From Moorella humiferrea (GTDB taxonomy: Bacteria > Bacillota > DSM-521 > Neomoorellales > Neomoorellaceae): 64,000 nt of DNA. The stretch covers positions 2,330,001-2,394,000 of the forward strand of contig NZ_CP136419.1 of the NCBI RefSeq assembly GCF_039233145.1. Direction: 5' to 3'. The first letter of the stretch is position 1. Each line of letters opens with the position of its first letter. This document shows positions 34,586-43,000 of the stretch, piece by piece. The position numbers and the translations under genes are program-made. The notes beneath the pieces are model-generated. The model ran no database searches. It saw only the letters and a list, made by a program, of their open reading frames with translations, and was not told where the DNA came from.

Positions 34586-34605
34586 ATATACGGATATGCG
34601 TATAT
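34586..34605. promoter_or_regulatory. ArsR operator candidate
   Basis: ATATACG-6-CGTATAT is a perfect 7+7 palindrome directly downstream of the -10 box. The form is like known ArsR/SmtB sites. The arsR gene at 35016 is in the same operon. Confidence 0.65.
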
Positions 34606-34629
34606 ATATTTTTATAGGGGGAATTAAAA

Positions 34630-34998
34630 ATGGCTACGCGTAAATTAGGTATTCTACCATGTCAGGGCGCCTGTAATGTGGGAAATATGACGCATAAAGT
34701 AGCCCTCAAATTTGTAGACAACGAAAAAATCAACATGGTATGTTCCCTAGGACTCCCTCTGGCAATTCCTTCAATTATTGATATGGCCAAGGCCAATGAC
34801 CATTTTATTGCTTTAAACGGTTGTCCCATTAAATGTTCCTCTAAAGCCCTTGATAAAGTAGGCATTACCGATTATGAAGAAATTGTCCTGACCGGCGATT
34901 TCGGTATTGCTAAAAATAAAAATTTCGCCGATGAAACAGGTATGGACAAAGTGGAAGCAAAGGTAAAAGCAAGTATCGATAAATTTTTCGCAGACTAA
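34630..34998 (+). CDS. DGC-domain putative zinc-binding protein
   Basis: This 122-aa protein is the fifth DGC member and the most compact. It has GILPCQGACNVGNMTHKVALKF at the N-terminus and FIALNGCPIKCSSKALDKVGI in the core, where the DGC triplet is NGC. ATG 34630 follows TAGGGGG. It starts an operon with an ArsR regulator (17 bp later) and a DUF169 protein, behind a consensus promoter with a palindromic operator candidate. This is the clearest link between DGC proteins and metalloid sensing in the window. Confidence 0.82.
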   Translation: MATRKLGILPCQGACNVGNMTHKVALKFVDNEKINMVCSLGLPLAIPSIIDMAKANDHFIALNGCPIKCSSKALDKVGITDYEEIVLTGDFGIAKNKNFADETGMDKVEAKVKASIDKFFAD

Positions 34999-35015
34999 AG
35001 TTAAGGGAATGAGCT

Positions 35016-35366
35016 ATGGACCGTTTGCAGGATTTATTCAAAATCCTAGCCGATGAAACACGATTAAGGATCTTGCTGCTGCTATACCACAAAGAACTAT
35101 GCGTCTGTGAAATATCCAATATATTACAGATTTCTCAACCTAAAGTTTCCAGGCACCTCGCCAAATTGCGGGATGTAGGGTATGTCAGGGATGAACGCCA
35201 GGGCCAGTGGATTTTTTATCATCTAAATATCGACGACCCGTTACCAAAAGAAATTTTAAAAACTATTATTTCCCGTATTCATGAGTATCCCCTGGCTTCA
35301 AAAGATTTGGAAAGGCTTTCGGAAATGGAAAAAAACAATAGATTGTGCGAGAGGAAAAATTTATAA
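35016..35366 (+). CDS. ArsR-family metalloregulator
   Basis: This 116-aa winged-helix repressor has KELCVCEISNILQISQPKVSRHLAKLRD. Cys29 and Cys31 form the CVC site in helix 3, and an extra C-terminal Cys lies in the last residues (RLCERKNL). ATG 35016 follows AAGGGAATG. It lies between a DGC gene and a DUF169 gene, and its frame reaches to within 14 bp of the latter. It probably autoregulates the operon through the palindrome at 34586-34605. Confidence 0.9.
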   Translation: MDRLQDLFKILADETRLRILLLLYHKELCVCEISNILQISQPKVSRHLAKLRDVGYVRDERQGQWIFYHLNIDDPLPKEILKTIISRIHEYPLASKDLERLSEMEKNNRLCERKNL

Positions 35367-35380
35367 AGGGAGGGAACATG

Positions 35381-36118
35381 ATGGCCGGTCCTGCCGAATT
35401 GGCTTCGAAAATGAAAGAAATCTTAAACCTCAAAAGGGAACCAGTGGGCGTTAAATTTATCAAAGATACGGATAAGCAGGTACTTAAAGATCAATATGAC
35501 GGGGAAACCAAAACCAGATACTGTCAGGCTTTAATGCGAGCCGGAAATGGCGAAAAGATCCTGATAACAGCCGAAAACATCTCCTGCCCGGCATCGGCAG
35601 CCGCCTTTGGCTTAAAACCCCTGGCCGAAGCACTCGCAACAGGTCAAATGCTTTACAACATGGGGCTTTTTGCGACGCCAGAAGCGGGCAAGAATGCCAT
35701 GGGTAGCATGACCAGGCTGAAATTAGGAGAATATAGTGGCGTTATTTTAAGCCCGCTGGCAAATATTGAAATACAGCCGGATGTTGTGGTAGTGGAATCC
35801 TTCCCAGAGCATCTCATGTGGCTGGCACTGGCCTCTATTTATGAAACCGGCGAACGGCTAGAATTTAACTCGGCAATATTCCAGGCAACATGCGTTGATG
35901 CAACGGTAATCCCCTTTGTGACAGGAAAAATAAATTGCAGCCTAGGTTGTTTCGGTTGCCGGGAAGCGACCAACATTGAAGACAGCGAAAATTTGTTGGG
36001 AATACCCTATGACCAATTGGATTACGTTGTTAAAAATCTGGAAAAATTATCCCTCAAACCAATGGTTCGGGCCAGAGCCAAGCAAGCGTTTCATTCCTTC
36101 AGCGGCTGCGGGAATTAA
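35381..36118 (+). CDS. DUF169 family protein
   Basis: This 245-aa protein of the DUF169 (COG2043) family has no established function. Typical phrases are LKREPVGVKFIKD near the N-terminus, YCQALMRAGNGEKILITAENISCPASAAAFGL (conserved cysteines) and the C-terminal CSLGCFGCREATNIEDSENLLGIP. The six or so conserved cysteines suggest Fe-S or metal binding. Start ATG 35381 or 35378; GGGAGG precedes both. It follows arsR closely and is the last gene before a hairpin terminator. In methanogens and clostridia this family often lies near methyl-transfer or arsenic genes. Confidence 0.85.
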   Translation: MAGPAELASKMKEILNLKREPVGVKFIKDTDKQVLKDQYDGETKTRYCQALMRAGNGEKILITAENISCPASAAAFGLKPLAEALATGQMLYNMGLFATPEAGKNAMGSMTRLKLGEYSGVILSPLANIEIQPDVVVVESFPEHLMWLALASIYETGERLEFNSAIFQATCVDATVIPFVTGKINCSLGCFGCREATNIEDSENLLGIPYDQLDYVVKNLEKLSLKPMVRARAKQAFHSFSGCGN

Positions 36119-36154
36119 GTAAAAATCACTTATAAAAACAAGGGATATTTAAAA

Positions 36155-36196
36155 TACCGGGAGCAGGCTAATAGCGGTGCCCATCCCGGTTTTTTC
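36155..36196 (+). terminator. terminator after the DUF169 gene
   Basis: The stem ACCGGGA/TCCCGGT, with an inner partly paired loop, is followed by TTTTTT. Confidence 0.75.
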
Positions 36197-36207
36197 AACT
36201 TATACCC

Positions 36208-36236
36208 TTGACACTGCCAGACGCATACCATATAAT
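36208..36236 (+). promoter_or_regulatory. consensus promoter of the padR-permease-DUF2703 operon
   Basis: Perfect TTGACA and TATAAT have a 17-bp spacer. Confidence 0.88.
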
Positions 36237-36247
36237 ACAGCTCGTAA

Positions 36248-36272
36248 GCATTACCCCTCTAGGTATAGAGGC
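36248..36272. promoter_or_regulatory. PadR operator candidate, copy 1
   Basis: This 25-bp site contains CCTCTA-GGTA-TAGAGG just downstream of the promoter. A copy with four differences lies at 36694-36718, before the permease gene. Two copies around one regulator gene suggest autoregulation. Confidence 0.6.
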
Positions 36273-36287
36273 CAAAGGTGAGGTCAA

Positions 36288-36644
36288 GTGGACTATACCG
36301 CTCGCGAATACTGGAACGGCATCATCAAGATGTGCTTGTCGCGTTTTTTTATCCTGCGCGTCCTCTACACCCAGCCTATGCACGGCTACGAGATAGCCCG
36401 CACCGTAGCTGAAGTCACCAAGGGCTGCTGTACGCCCACCGAGGGTACGATTTACCCGGTTCTCCGAGAGTTCGAAGAGGGTGGCTACGTAACTTCTGCC
36501 GTTGAGATAGCCGGAGGCCGGGAACGCAAGGTTTATACCCTTACTCCAAAAGGACAGGAAGCCTTCCGCGTCGCCGTCGATGCCTGGCGGGAGGTTACCA
36601 ATTATATTTTACAGGCAATAAAGGTCCCAGAAGATCGCGAGTAA
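36288..36644 (+). CDS. PadR-family regulator with Cys pair
   Basis: This 118-aa winged-helix protein has LRVLYTQPMHGYEIARTV in helices 1-2 and EGTIYPVLREFEEGGYV in the recognition region. Two adjacent cysteines (TKGCCTPTEG, about residues 47-48) sit just before the recognition helix, where PadR-type arsenic or redox sensors could bind a soft ligand. GTG 36288 follows AAAGGTGAGG. It heads the operon with an ArsP-like permease and a Cys-rich DUF2703 protein. It is unrelated in its N-terminus to the PadR at 20217-20624. Confidence 0.85.
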   Translation: MDYTAREYWNGIIKMCLSRFFILRVLYTQPMHGYEIARTVAEVTKGCCTPTEGTIYPVLREFEEGGYVTSAVEIAGGRERKVYTLTPKGQEAFRVAVDAWREVTNYILQAIKVPEDRE

Positions 36645-36679
36645 TCAAGATAGGGCGCTTCGACGGAGGTGAAGTATAT

Positions 36680-36715
36680 ATGTATAGGCCAATGCATTGC
36701 CCATCTAGGTATTAA
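36680..36715 (+). CDS. possible 11-codon leader ORF
   Basis: ATG 36680, with GGAGGTG at eight bases, encodes MYRPMHCPSRY and ends at TAA 36713-36715, 50 bp before the permease gene. It overlaps the second operator copy, so it may be chance. A leader peptide with one Cys could couple translation to the permease. Confidence 0.3.
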   Translation: MYRPMHCPSRY

Positions 36716-36718
36716 GGC
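36694..36718. promoter_or_regulatory. PadR operator candidate, copy 2
   Basis: It matches the site at 36248-36272 at 21 of 25 positions, sharing CTAGGTAT at the centre. It lies 48 bp before the permease ATG and could give internal control of the operon. Confidence 0.55.
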
Positions 36719-36765
36719 TAGCTTTTATAGCGGGTAAACATAATTATCCCCATGGAGGTGCACAA

Positions 36766-37662
36766 ATGGGCATCAACTCCTTAAGCCAGGCATTTCATTT
36801 CTTTTTTACCATTACCGTAGAACTGGTTGTCCTCTTCATCAGTGTCAGCTTCCTGGTTGGTTTGCTGCAGGAATATATACCAGCGGCAACCATCCAGCGG
36901 GTCCTCAGCGGTCGCCGGGGCCAGGGCAACATCCTGGGTGCAGCCCTGGGGGCCATTACTCCCTTTTGCTCCTGTTCCACTATCCCGATTATGGTAGGAT
37001 TGATAAATGCCGGCGCTCCCTTCGGCGCCGCCAGTTCCTTCCTCCTGGCTTCTCCCCTGCTCAATCCCGTCATCCTGGGTTTATTTCTGGCCTTTCTAGG
37101 ATGGCAGGCGACTGTAACCTACGCGGCTATAACCTTTATTCTTAGCGTCATACTTGGAGCCGCGTGGGAAAAACTCGGTCTTGCCGACCAGGTAAAGAGG
37201 GTCCGCATCAGCGGCGGCCACACCGACAACCAGGAACCACATGATTTCTGCTCCCGGTTAGTTCGTGCCCTAAACGGAGCGTGGCACCAGTTTATCGGTG
37301 TATTGCCCTATCTCTTAATCGGTGTGGCGATAGGTGCTTTTATCTACGGCTTTATCCCGGCCGAGTTCGTTGCCCGCGTAGCCGGCCCCGGCAACCCCCT
37401 GGCCGTCCCCGTGGCGGCAATTATCGGCATCCCCCTTTATATCCGCGTCGAAACCATGATCCCCATCGGTATGGTCCTGCTCCAGAAAGGTATGAGCCTA
37501 GGAACCCTTATTGCTTTAATTATCGGCGGCGCCGGGGCCAGCATTCCCGAAGTTACCTTGCTGGCGAGCATCTTTAAGCCTCGCCTGGTAGCGGCCTTCG
37601 TTCTTACTATCTTTACCGTCGCCGTCCTGGCCGGATATACATTTAATATAATTTTTGCATGA
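36766..37662 (+). CDS. ArsP-like permease (COG0701/DUF318)
   Basis: This 298-aa membrane protein has about eight hydrophobic segments. It has the family signature GAITPFCSCSTIPIMVGL (two cysteines near residue 68) and a second repeat with GIPLYIRVETMIPIGMVLL. ArsP members export trivalent organoarsenicals, and the CSCS cysteines are the expected thiol site; other COG0701 members have unknown substrates. ATG 36766 follows ATGGAGG. It lies in an operon between the PadR regulator and a Cys-rich DUF2703 protein, with 4 bp overlap into the open frame of the latter. Confidence 0.85.
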   Translation: MGINSLSQAFHFFFTITVELVVLFISVSFLVGLLQEYIPAATIQRVLSGRRGQGNILGAALGAITPFCSCSTIPIMVGLINAGAPFGAASSFLLASPLLNPVILGLFLAFLGWQATVTYAAITFILSVILGAAWEKLGLADQVKRVRISGGHTDNQEPHDFCSRLVRALNGAWHQFIGVLPYLLIGVAIGAFIYGFIPAEFVARVAGPGNPLAVPVAAIIGIPLYIRVETMIPIGMVLLQKGMSLGTLIALIIGGAGASIPEVTLLASIFKPRLVAAFVLTIFTVAVLAGYTFNIIFA

Positions 37663-37676
37663 GGAGGCTATATATA

Positions 37677-38399
37677 ATGGTGGAAAAGAAAGGATTGCTG
37701 TCCATGGTCTTTGGCCGGCAGGGAGGTTCTTGCTGTTCTATTCAAATTGAAGAGATTCCTGAAGGGGAAAACCAAACTTCTAATAACGCTTGCTGCTGCG
37801 CTTCTTCGTCAGCCGACCCGGAAAAACCCGAGGAAAAAGAGTCTCACCAGCGCACCATTGACATCGAATTTCTCTACCTGGACCTGGATGCCTGCACCCG
37901 CTGCCAGGGTACGGGGCGTAACCTGGATGAGGCCCTCCACGAAGTGGCCGGGGTTTTAGAGGCTACCGGGGTTAAGGTCAACTTGAAAAAGATTCACGTG
38001 CAAACGGAAGAACAGGCCTTAGCTCTGGGGTTTGTCAGTTCGCCTACCATTCGCATTAACGGCCAAGATATCCAGCTGGACGTGAGGGAAAGCCTCTGCG
38101 AATCCTGCGGCGACCTCTGCGGTGAGGATGTCGACTGCCGCGTCTGGGTATACCAGGGCAAGGAATATACCGAAGCCCCCAAAGGGATGATTATTGAGGC
38201 CATCTTGAAACATGTTTACGGCGGTGGGATAGAGGCCCCGGCTGAAAGGGAACCACTCAAGGAGTTGCCTGAGAATTTAAAGCGCTTCTTTGCCGCCAAA
38301 CGCAAAAAAGAAGAAGAAACCGCTGCCAGAAATATTGGTAAACAGGTAGCAACAGAAAGTTGCTGCGGTGTTTCCCCCGCGTCAAGATGTTGCAACTAA
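37677..38399 (+). CDS. Cys-rich DUF2703 protein
   Basis: This 240-aa protein has three parts. The N-terminal 60 residues have Cys clusters (GGSCCSIQ, NACCCASS). A DUF2703 thioredoxin-like domain (about 65-190) has CTRCQG, SSPTIRINGQDI (the cis-Pro loop) and CESCGDLCGEDVDCR. A charged tail ends in ESCCGVSPASRCCN. ATG 37677 follows GAGGAGG. The terminal CC pairs look like soft-metal hooks, similar to those of metallochaperones such as ArsD. It probably hands a metal(loid) or its thiol conjugate to the permease encoded just upstream. Chaperone function is inferred. Confidence 0.78.
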   Translation: MVEKKGLLSMVFGRQGGSCCSIQIEEIPEGENQTSNNACCCASSSADPEKPEEKESHQRTIDIEFLYLDLDACTRCQGTGRNLDEALHEVAGVLEATGVKVNLKKIHVQTEEQALALGFVSSPTIRINGQDIQLDVRESLCESCGDLCGEDVDCRVWVYQGKEYTEAPKGMIIEAILKHVYGGGIEAPAEREPLKELPENLKRFFAAKRKKEEETAARNIGKQVATESCCGVSPASRCCN

Positions 38400-38428
38400 T
38401 ATACGGTACTACCCAATCTATTACAGAA

Positions 38429-38462
38429 CAGGGCCACAGGAAAAGATAACCCCGTGGCCCTG
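38429..38462. terminator. hairpin between convergent genes
   Basis: The stem CAGGGCCAC/GTGGCCCTG has a 16-base loop. The T-run is weak, so termination strength is uncertain. Confidence 0.45.
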
Positions 38463-38467
38463 CCGTC

Positions 38468-38713
38468 TTATTGGCCTATTTCCTCCTGAATCAATTTCTT
38501 GATCTCTTCTTTGTCGGGCACCCGGCCGAACACTTTAACCTTTTCGTTAACTACCAGTCCCGGTGTCATCATAACGCCGTAATCGGTTATCTTGTTGAGG
38601 TCCGTCACCTTTTCCACATCGGCGGCCACACCCATTTCCGCCAGGGCATTCATCACGTTTTGTTCCAGAGCTTTGCACCGGGCGCATCCCGTACCTAAGA
38701 CTTTAATTACCAT
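38468..38713 (-). CDS. small thioredoxin-like protein (redox-active disulfide protein 2)
   Basis: This 81-aa glutaredoxin/thioredoxin-fold protein has VLGTGCARCKALEQ (CXXC, Cys10 and Cys13) and the cis-Pro loop VMMTPGLVVNEKV. It is the TIGR00412 type. ATG 38713 follows AAGGAGATG. It is 35 bp downstream of the second full-length COG0701 permease on the same strand, a pairing seen widely in arsenic and organoarsenical loci. It probably keeps permease cysteines or substrates reduced. Confidence 0.88.
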   Translation of the reverse strand: MVIKVLGTGCARCKALEQNVMNALAEMGVAADVEKVTDLNKITDYGVMMTPGLVVNEKVKVFGRVPDKEEIKKLIQEEIGQ

Positions 38714-38748
38714 GGACCTTCATCTCCTTTTTTATTTTTACTTTAATT

Positions 38749-39918
38749 TTAGCCAACTAAAGCGCCAAAAACCATCCCCGTCAAGGTAGCCATGATGACT
38801 ACCAGGGAGACGTAGGCAAAGGTTTTCTTGAAGCCCAGCACGCTGTTGATTACGAGCATGCTGGGCAGGCTCAAGGCCGGGCCCGCCAGCAGGAGGGCCA
38901 AAGCCGGACCCTGGCCCATTCCGGACCCTATTAGTCCCTGGACTATCGGCACTTCCGTAAGGGTGGCAAAGTACATGAAAGCGCCGACAACAGAAGCGGT
39001 AAAGTTGGCCAGGAGGCTGTTACCCCCTACCACCATAGCAACATATCTAGCAGGGATAATGCCGGTATCGACACCGGGCCTGCCCATGAGGAACCCGGCC
39101 GCCAGCACGCCGCCGAAAAGGAGGGGCAGGATTTTAATGCTGAAATCCCATGTCGAGTCCACCCAGGCCGACAGTTCTTCCCCCTTGAACCATGCCTTTA
39201 AAATAACGGCCAGGGCTAAGAGAAGCGTTATAACCATGTACCATTTGACGCTGTAAACCGCGTACCAGAAGCCCGCTTGTTCCGCCGGTTTACCCCAGGC
39301 GGCAAAGATAAGGATCAGGACCAGGACCAGGAAATAAAGAACCGTCTGCCCGAGAGTCCGGGATGGTTTTTCTCCTTCCGGCATGAGCAGCCCTTTGGCT
39401 CGTTCCTTTTCTTCGCCCCTGAAGAGCAGGGCCATGATGAGGCCGATTATTACCGAAAACAGGACGGCTCCCAGGGCCCTGGCCACGCCGATCTGCCAGC
39501 CCAGCACTCGAGCAGTTAAGATGATGGCCAGGACGTTTATCGCCGGCCCAGAATAGAGGAAGGCTATGGCCGGTCCCAGCCCGGCGCCGCGCTTATATAT
39601 GCCCATGAACAAAGGTAAGACAGTACAGGAGCAGACGGCTAGGATTGCCCCCGATACGGCACCGACGCCGTAGGCCGTAATTTTTTTACTCTCAGGTCCC
39701 AGGTACTTCATGACCGCCTGGGAGGAAAGGAAATTGCTCATGGCCCCGGCGATGAAAAGGGCCGGTACCAGGCAGAACAACACGTGTTCCCGAGCATACT
39801 CCTGCAGCATGTAGAAGGCTTCCAGGATAGCGCTCTGCATCCGGGGATGTTGGAAGGGCAGGAAGTAAGCCGCCAAAAACACGGCGACAATTAATAGCAA
39901 TTTTGCCTGCTTGCTCAT
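38749..39918 (-). CDS. COG0701 (ArsP-like) permease
   Basis: This 389-aa membrane protein has about ten hydrophobic segments. The first core repeat is AISGAILAVCSCTVLPLFMGIYKRGAG-like (VCSCTVLP, two cysteines), and the second is VPIVQGLIGSGMGQGPALALLLAGPALS. It is longer than the permease at 36766 and belongs to the other main subgroup. ATG 39918 is preferred; the upstream ATG 39927 abuts GAGGAG. It forms an operon with the small thioredoxin-like gene. The substrate is a metalloid or thiol conjugate by analogy only. Confidence 0.85.
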   Translation of the reverse strand: MSKQAKLLLIVAVFLAAYFLPFQHPRMQSAILEAFYMLQEYAREHVLFCLVPALFIAGAMSNFLSSQAVMKYLGPESKKITAYGVGAVSGAILAVCSCTVLPLFMGIYKRGAGLGPAIAFLYSGPAINVLAIILTARVLGWQIGVARALGAVLFSVIIGLIMALLFRGEEKERAKGLLMPEGEKPSRTLGQTVLYFLVLVLILIFAAWGKPAEQAGFWYAVYSVKWYMVITLLLALAVILKAWFKGEELSAWVDSTWDFSIKILPLLFGGVLAAGFLMGRPGVDTGIIPARYVAMVVGGNSLLANFTASVVGAFMYFATLTEVPIVQGLIGSGMGQGPALALLLAGPALSLPSMLVINSVLGFKKTFAYVSLVVIMATLTGMVFGALVG

Positions 39919-40010
39919 AGAATACATCTCCTCTTATGTTATTCTATTAGTTTATTATAATTTAACTATATATTAGTTTAGAAGCAACTAATGGTTTTGT
40001 CAAGAAGGAA

Positions 40011-40050
40011 CAAAAAAAGCGGGGAAGGGCTCATCGCCCATCTCCGCTTC
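40011..40050 (-). terminator. terminator of the second respiratory operon
   Basis: An imperfect stem AAGCGG(G)GA-GGGC with loop TCATC is followed on the minus strand by TTTTTTTG. Confidence 0.8.
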
Positions 40051-40066
40051 TTAATGAGGAACTTTC

Positions 40067-43000
40067 TTATACTTTCTCCACTTTAACCCGCGTATCGTAG
40101 AAGGAGGCGCTGCCACCGATAGGATCGGTCAGGCAGGTAGTTTTCATCCGCGTGTCGAGGAGCAGCACTGGATTGGCGCACAGACCGCCCCTGCGTCGGG
40201 CGTCGCCCTTGACGACCTGCCCGTCGATAACTACGTCCCGGGCGCCGTAGGCCCAGTGGCCGTAATGCCAGGATACGGCAATTACACCCGGTCGAATGCC
40301 CTCGATCAGTTTAACCTTCCCCTGCACCGCCTCGACGCCGCCCGGGCCCAGGTCCAGCTTGCCGTCGGGGTTGGTCCGGGAGACGAGTTTTACCAGGTCG
40401 CCGTCGCGCAGGCCCAGGCTGGTACCGTCGGAGCGGTGCATCAAGATAAAGTTTTCCGGTAAAAGGGCCACCTGTCCCCAGTAGTTGCCAATAGTCCGGG
40501 ACTGCCCTCCGAAAATTTCTTTAAAGGTAATGAGCTGCAGGGGATAATCCGCATCCTTTACCGGCGTTCCGTCGCTGTTGCTAACCGGCTCCAACCGGGG
40601 CACGCCGCCGAATAGGCGGCCCGTAATGCTATCCCGCGTCGTTGCCACGGGCTCGACATAAAGGTTTATTAGTTTGCCGAAGGGATGCTCGACGTATTTG
40701 CCGGCAGAGCCAGTGCTCTCTTCAAAGCGGCCGCCGCGGTTGAGGACATAAACGGTTTTGCGCCAGCGGTCTTCGCCCACCGCCTGCCGCCAGGCGGCTT
40801 CATTAAATACGGCCGGCGGCAAATGGCGGCGTGCCGCTTTAAAAACTGCCAGTTCACGGTCGTCGGCGTCGGGGACTTCATCGCCGGGCTTGTCGCCGTA
40901 GGCCACGTTGGCCGCCGCCTTGAGATAATAATCTTCCGGTCTTTTAAAGTCCCAGCCAGGCGCAAAACCGTCTTTGCCGTAACCCGGCAACCCTAAAGCC
41001 TCCGCTATGGCCAGCATCACCGCTTCCACGGAGATCGGCATCTCCTCACCGAAAACCCTTACCGTTTCCGGTATGGGGGCGGCGATGGGCTGGCGCAGCT
41101 TGGTGGTTTTGGTAGTCGTGGAGGGCGGAGCCCCCAGAAAGGCCCAACGCTCAAGATAAGTGAGGTCGGGGAAGATATAATCGGCATACATGGAAGTCTC
41201 GCCGATAACAATATCGTCGGCGATAAATAACGGTATGCGCTCGGTATCGCATAAAATTTTAATCTGTTCCGCCCCGGCCGGCGCCGCCAGGACCGGTGTG
41301 CCCATATGCAGCCAGAGGATTTTTATGGGATAAGGATAACCCGCCCCGGCCGCCGGGATTATTTCCTGATACACGTCGGAAGTCAGGGGATACCATGGCC
41401 TTTCCGCCGGGAAACCGTTAAACAAAGTGCTGCGGTCGTAATAAGCGCCTTCACGGGTAAGCTTGATCCCCCAAGGGGTTATCTTCCCGCTGTGCATCTT
41501 ACCGAGGTCAAAGGGTTGACCCGGCTTGCCCCCGCCGGCGGCCCAGGAACCGCCGCCGGTAGTGAGGCCCCCGCGCCAGTCTACATTGCCGATAAGCAAA
41601 TTGAGGATTATGATGGCTTGGGCCGTGTAATAGCCATTGGTATGCTGGACGGCGCCGCGATAGAAATCAATGGCGGCCTGCTTGCCGTAACTGGTAAATT
41701 CCCGGGCCAGATCGATAATAGCCTGGACCGGAACCCCGGCCTCGGCAGCCAGTTCATCCAGGTTCTTGGAGGCAGCTTCTTCTTTTAGGATCGTCAGGGC
41801 CGATTTGACCTTTATACCGTTTATCTCGGCGCTAACAAAGAGATCTCCTTCCACAGGATTATCTTTATCCTCAGGATCAACGGCCACCAGTCGACCGTTG
41901 CGCGAGACGACAAAGAGGTTCTTGCCTTTATCGCCATCTGCCAGACCGACCTCGCCGGCCCGCAGGAAAGCACCCGGTTGGCCGTCCTGATTTATTTTTA
42001 CCAACCAGGTGGCGTTGGTCCACGACTTTTCCCCGTCCTGTTCAGCCGCGGCCCGGTTGGCATTGGCCAGGGCCCTGGCGTCGTAACGCTCGTTGGCCAG
42101 AATCCACTGGATCATCCCCAGGGCCAGGGCCAGATCGCCTCCAGGTTTAACAGGTATCCACCAGTTGGCGTGGGCGGCCGTTTTGGAAAAACGCGGGTCG
42201 ACTACGGCTATTTTTAGGCCTTTTTCTGTTAGGGCACGGGTAATTTGTTCGGCCATAGGCGTAGGACCGAAGTTGGCCTCAAAGGCACCAGTACCCCAGA
42301 AGATGACAAACCGCGACCAACGAAAATCAGGTTTCATGTGGTTCGGACCCGGCGACCATTTGCCATCGCTGTACTGGGCCGTAGCCCACTTGTATGCGAC
42401 GTGATGGCTCTGCTCGCAGATGGTGGTATGCTCGAACCAGTTAACCGAACCGAAGCTGTTGAGAACAAAACGCTTGGTCCAATCGCTGCGGCCAGGCTCA
42501 ATACGGCCGGCCATGAAAACAAATTGATTGTTTTTTGGCCCCAGGTCTGGGTGATTGGGGTCAAGAAGGAGGTCGAGATGGGCAGCGTGTTTGCTTTTAA
42601 AATCAGCCAGGGACATTTCCTTCCCGGCTACCTTCGCCGCATCTTCGGCCAGGGTTTTAAAGACGGCAGCGTCTTTAGCCACAAAGACGTCCTTAAAGCC
42701 GGGAACGACGCGATCTTCGCCGATATCGGCGAATAGTTTACCGCCGTTTACAATCTCTTTAACGGCCTGCTCAAAGGAAATCGTCTTCCATTTATTTGAA
42801 CCGCGGGGGCCGTTACGTTTAAGCACTTTGACCAGGCGGTAGGGATCGTAGAGGGTCTGGACGCCGGCCTGGCCCTTGGGACAAAGCCGGCCATCAATTT
42901 TGGCCGCTACATCGGGGGAGGTATTGTAAGGTATCTGGGGGTAATAATTGACCGGGCTGTAGGGGTTACCATCCAGCTTGACCAGGACGCCATTACTCAG

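Noticed and set aside
38429-38462. Strong bidirectional terminator
   Set aside because: The stem is good, but the loop is long and neither side has a clear T-run, so it is listed only with low confidence.
41306-42736. Several 100-160 codon plus-strand frames opposite the ttrA-like gene
   Set aside because: These are GC-rich antisense frames of a long gene with clear Tat, Fe-S and Mo-ligand motifs.
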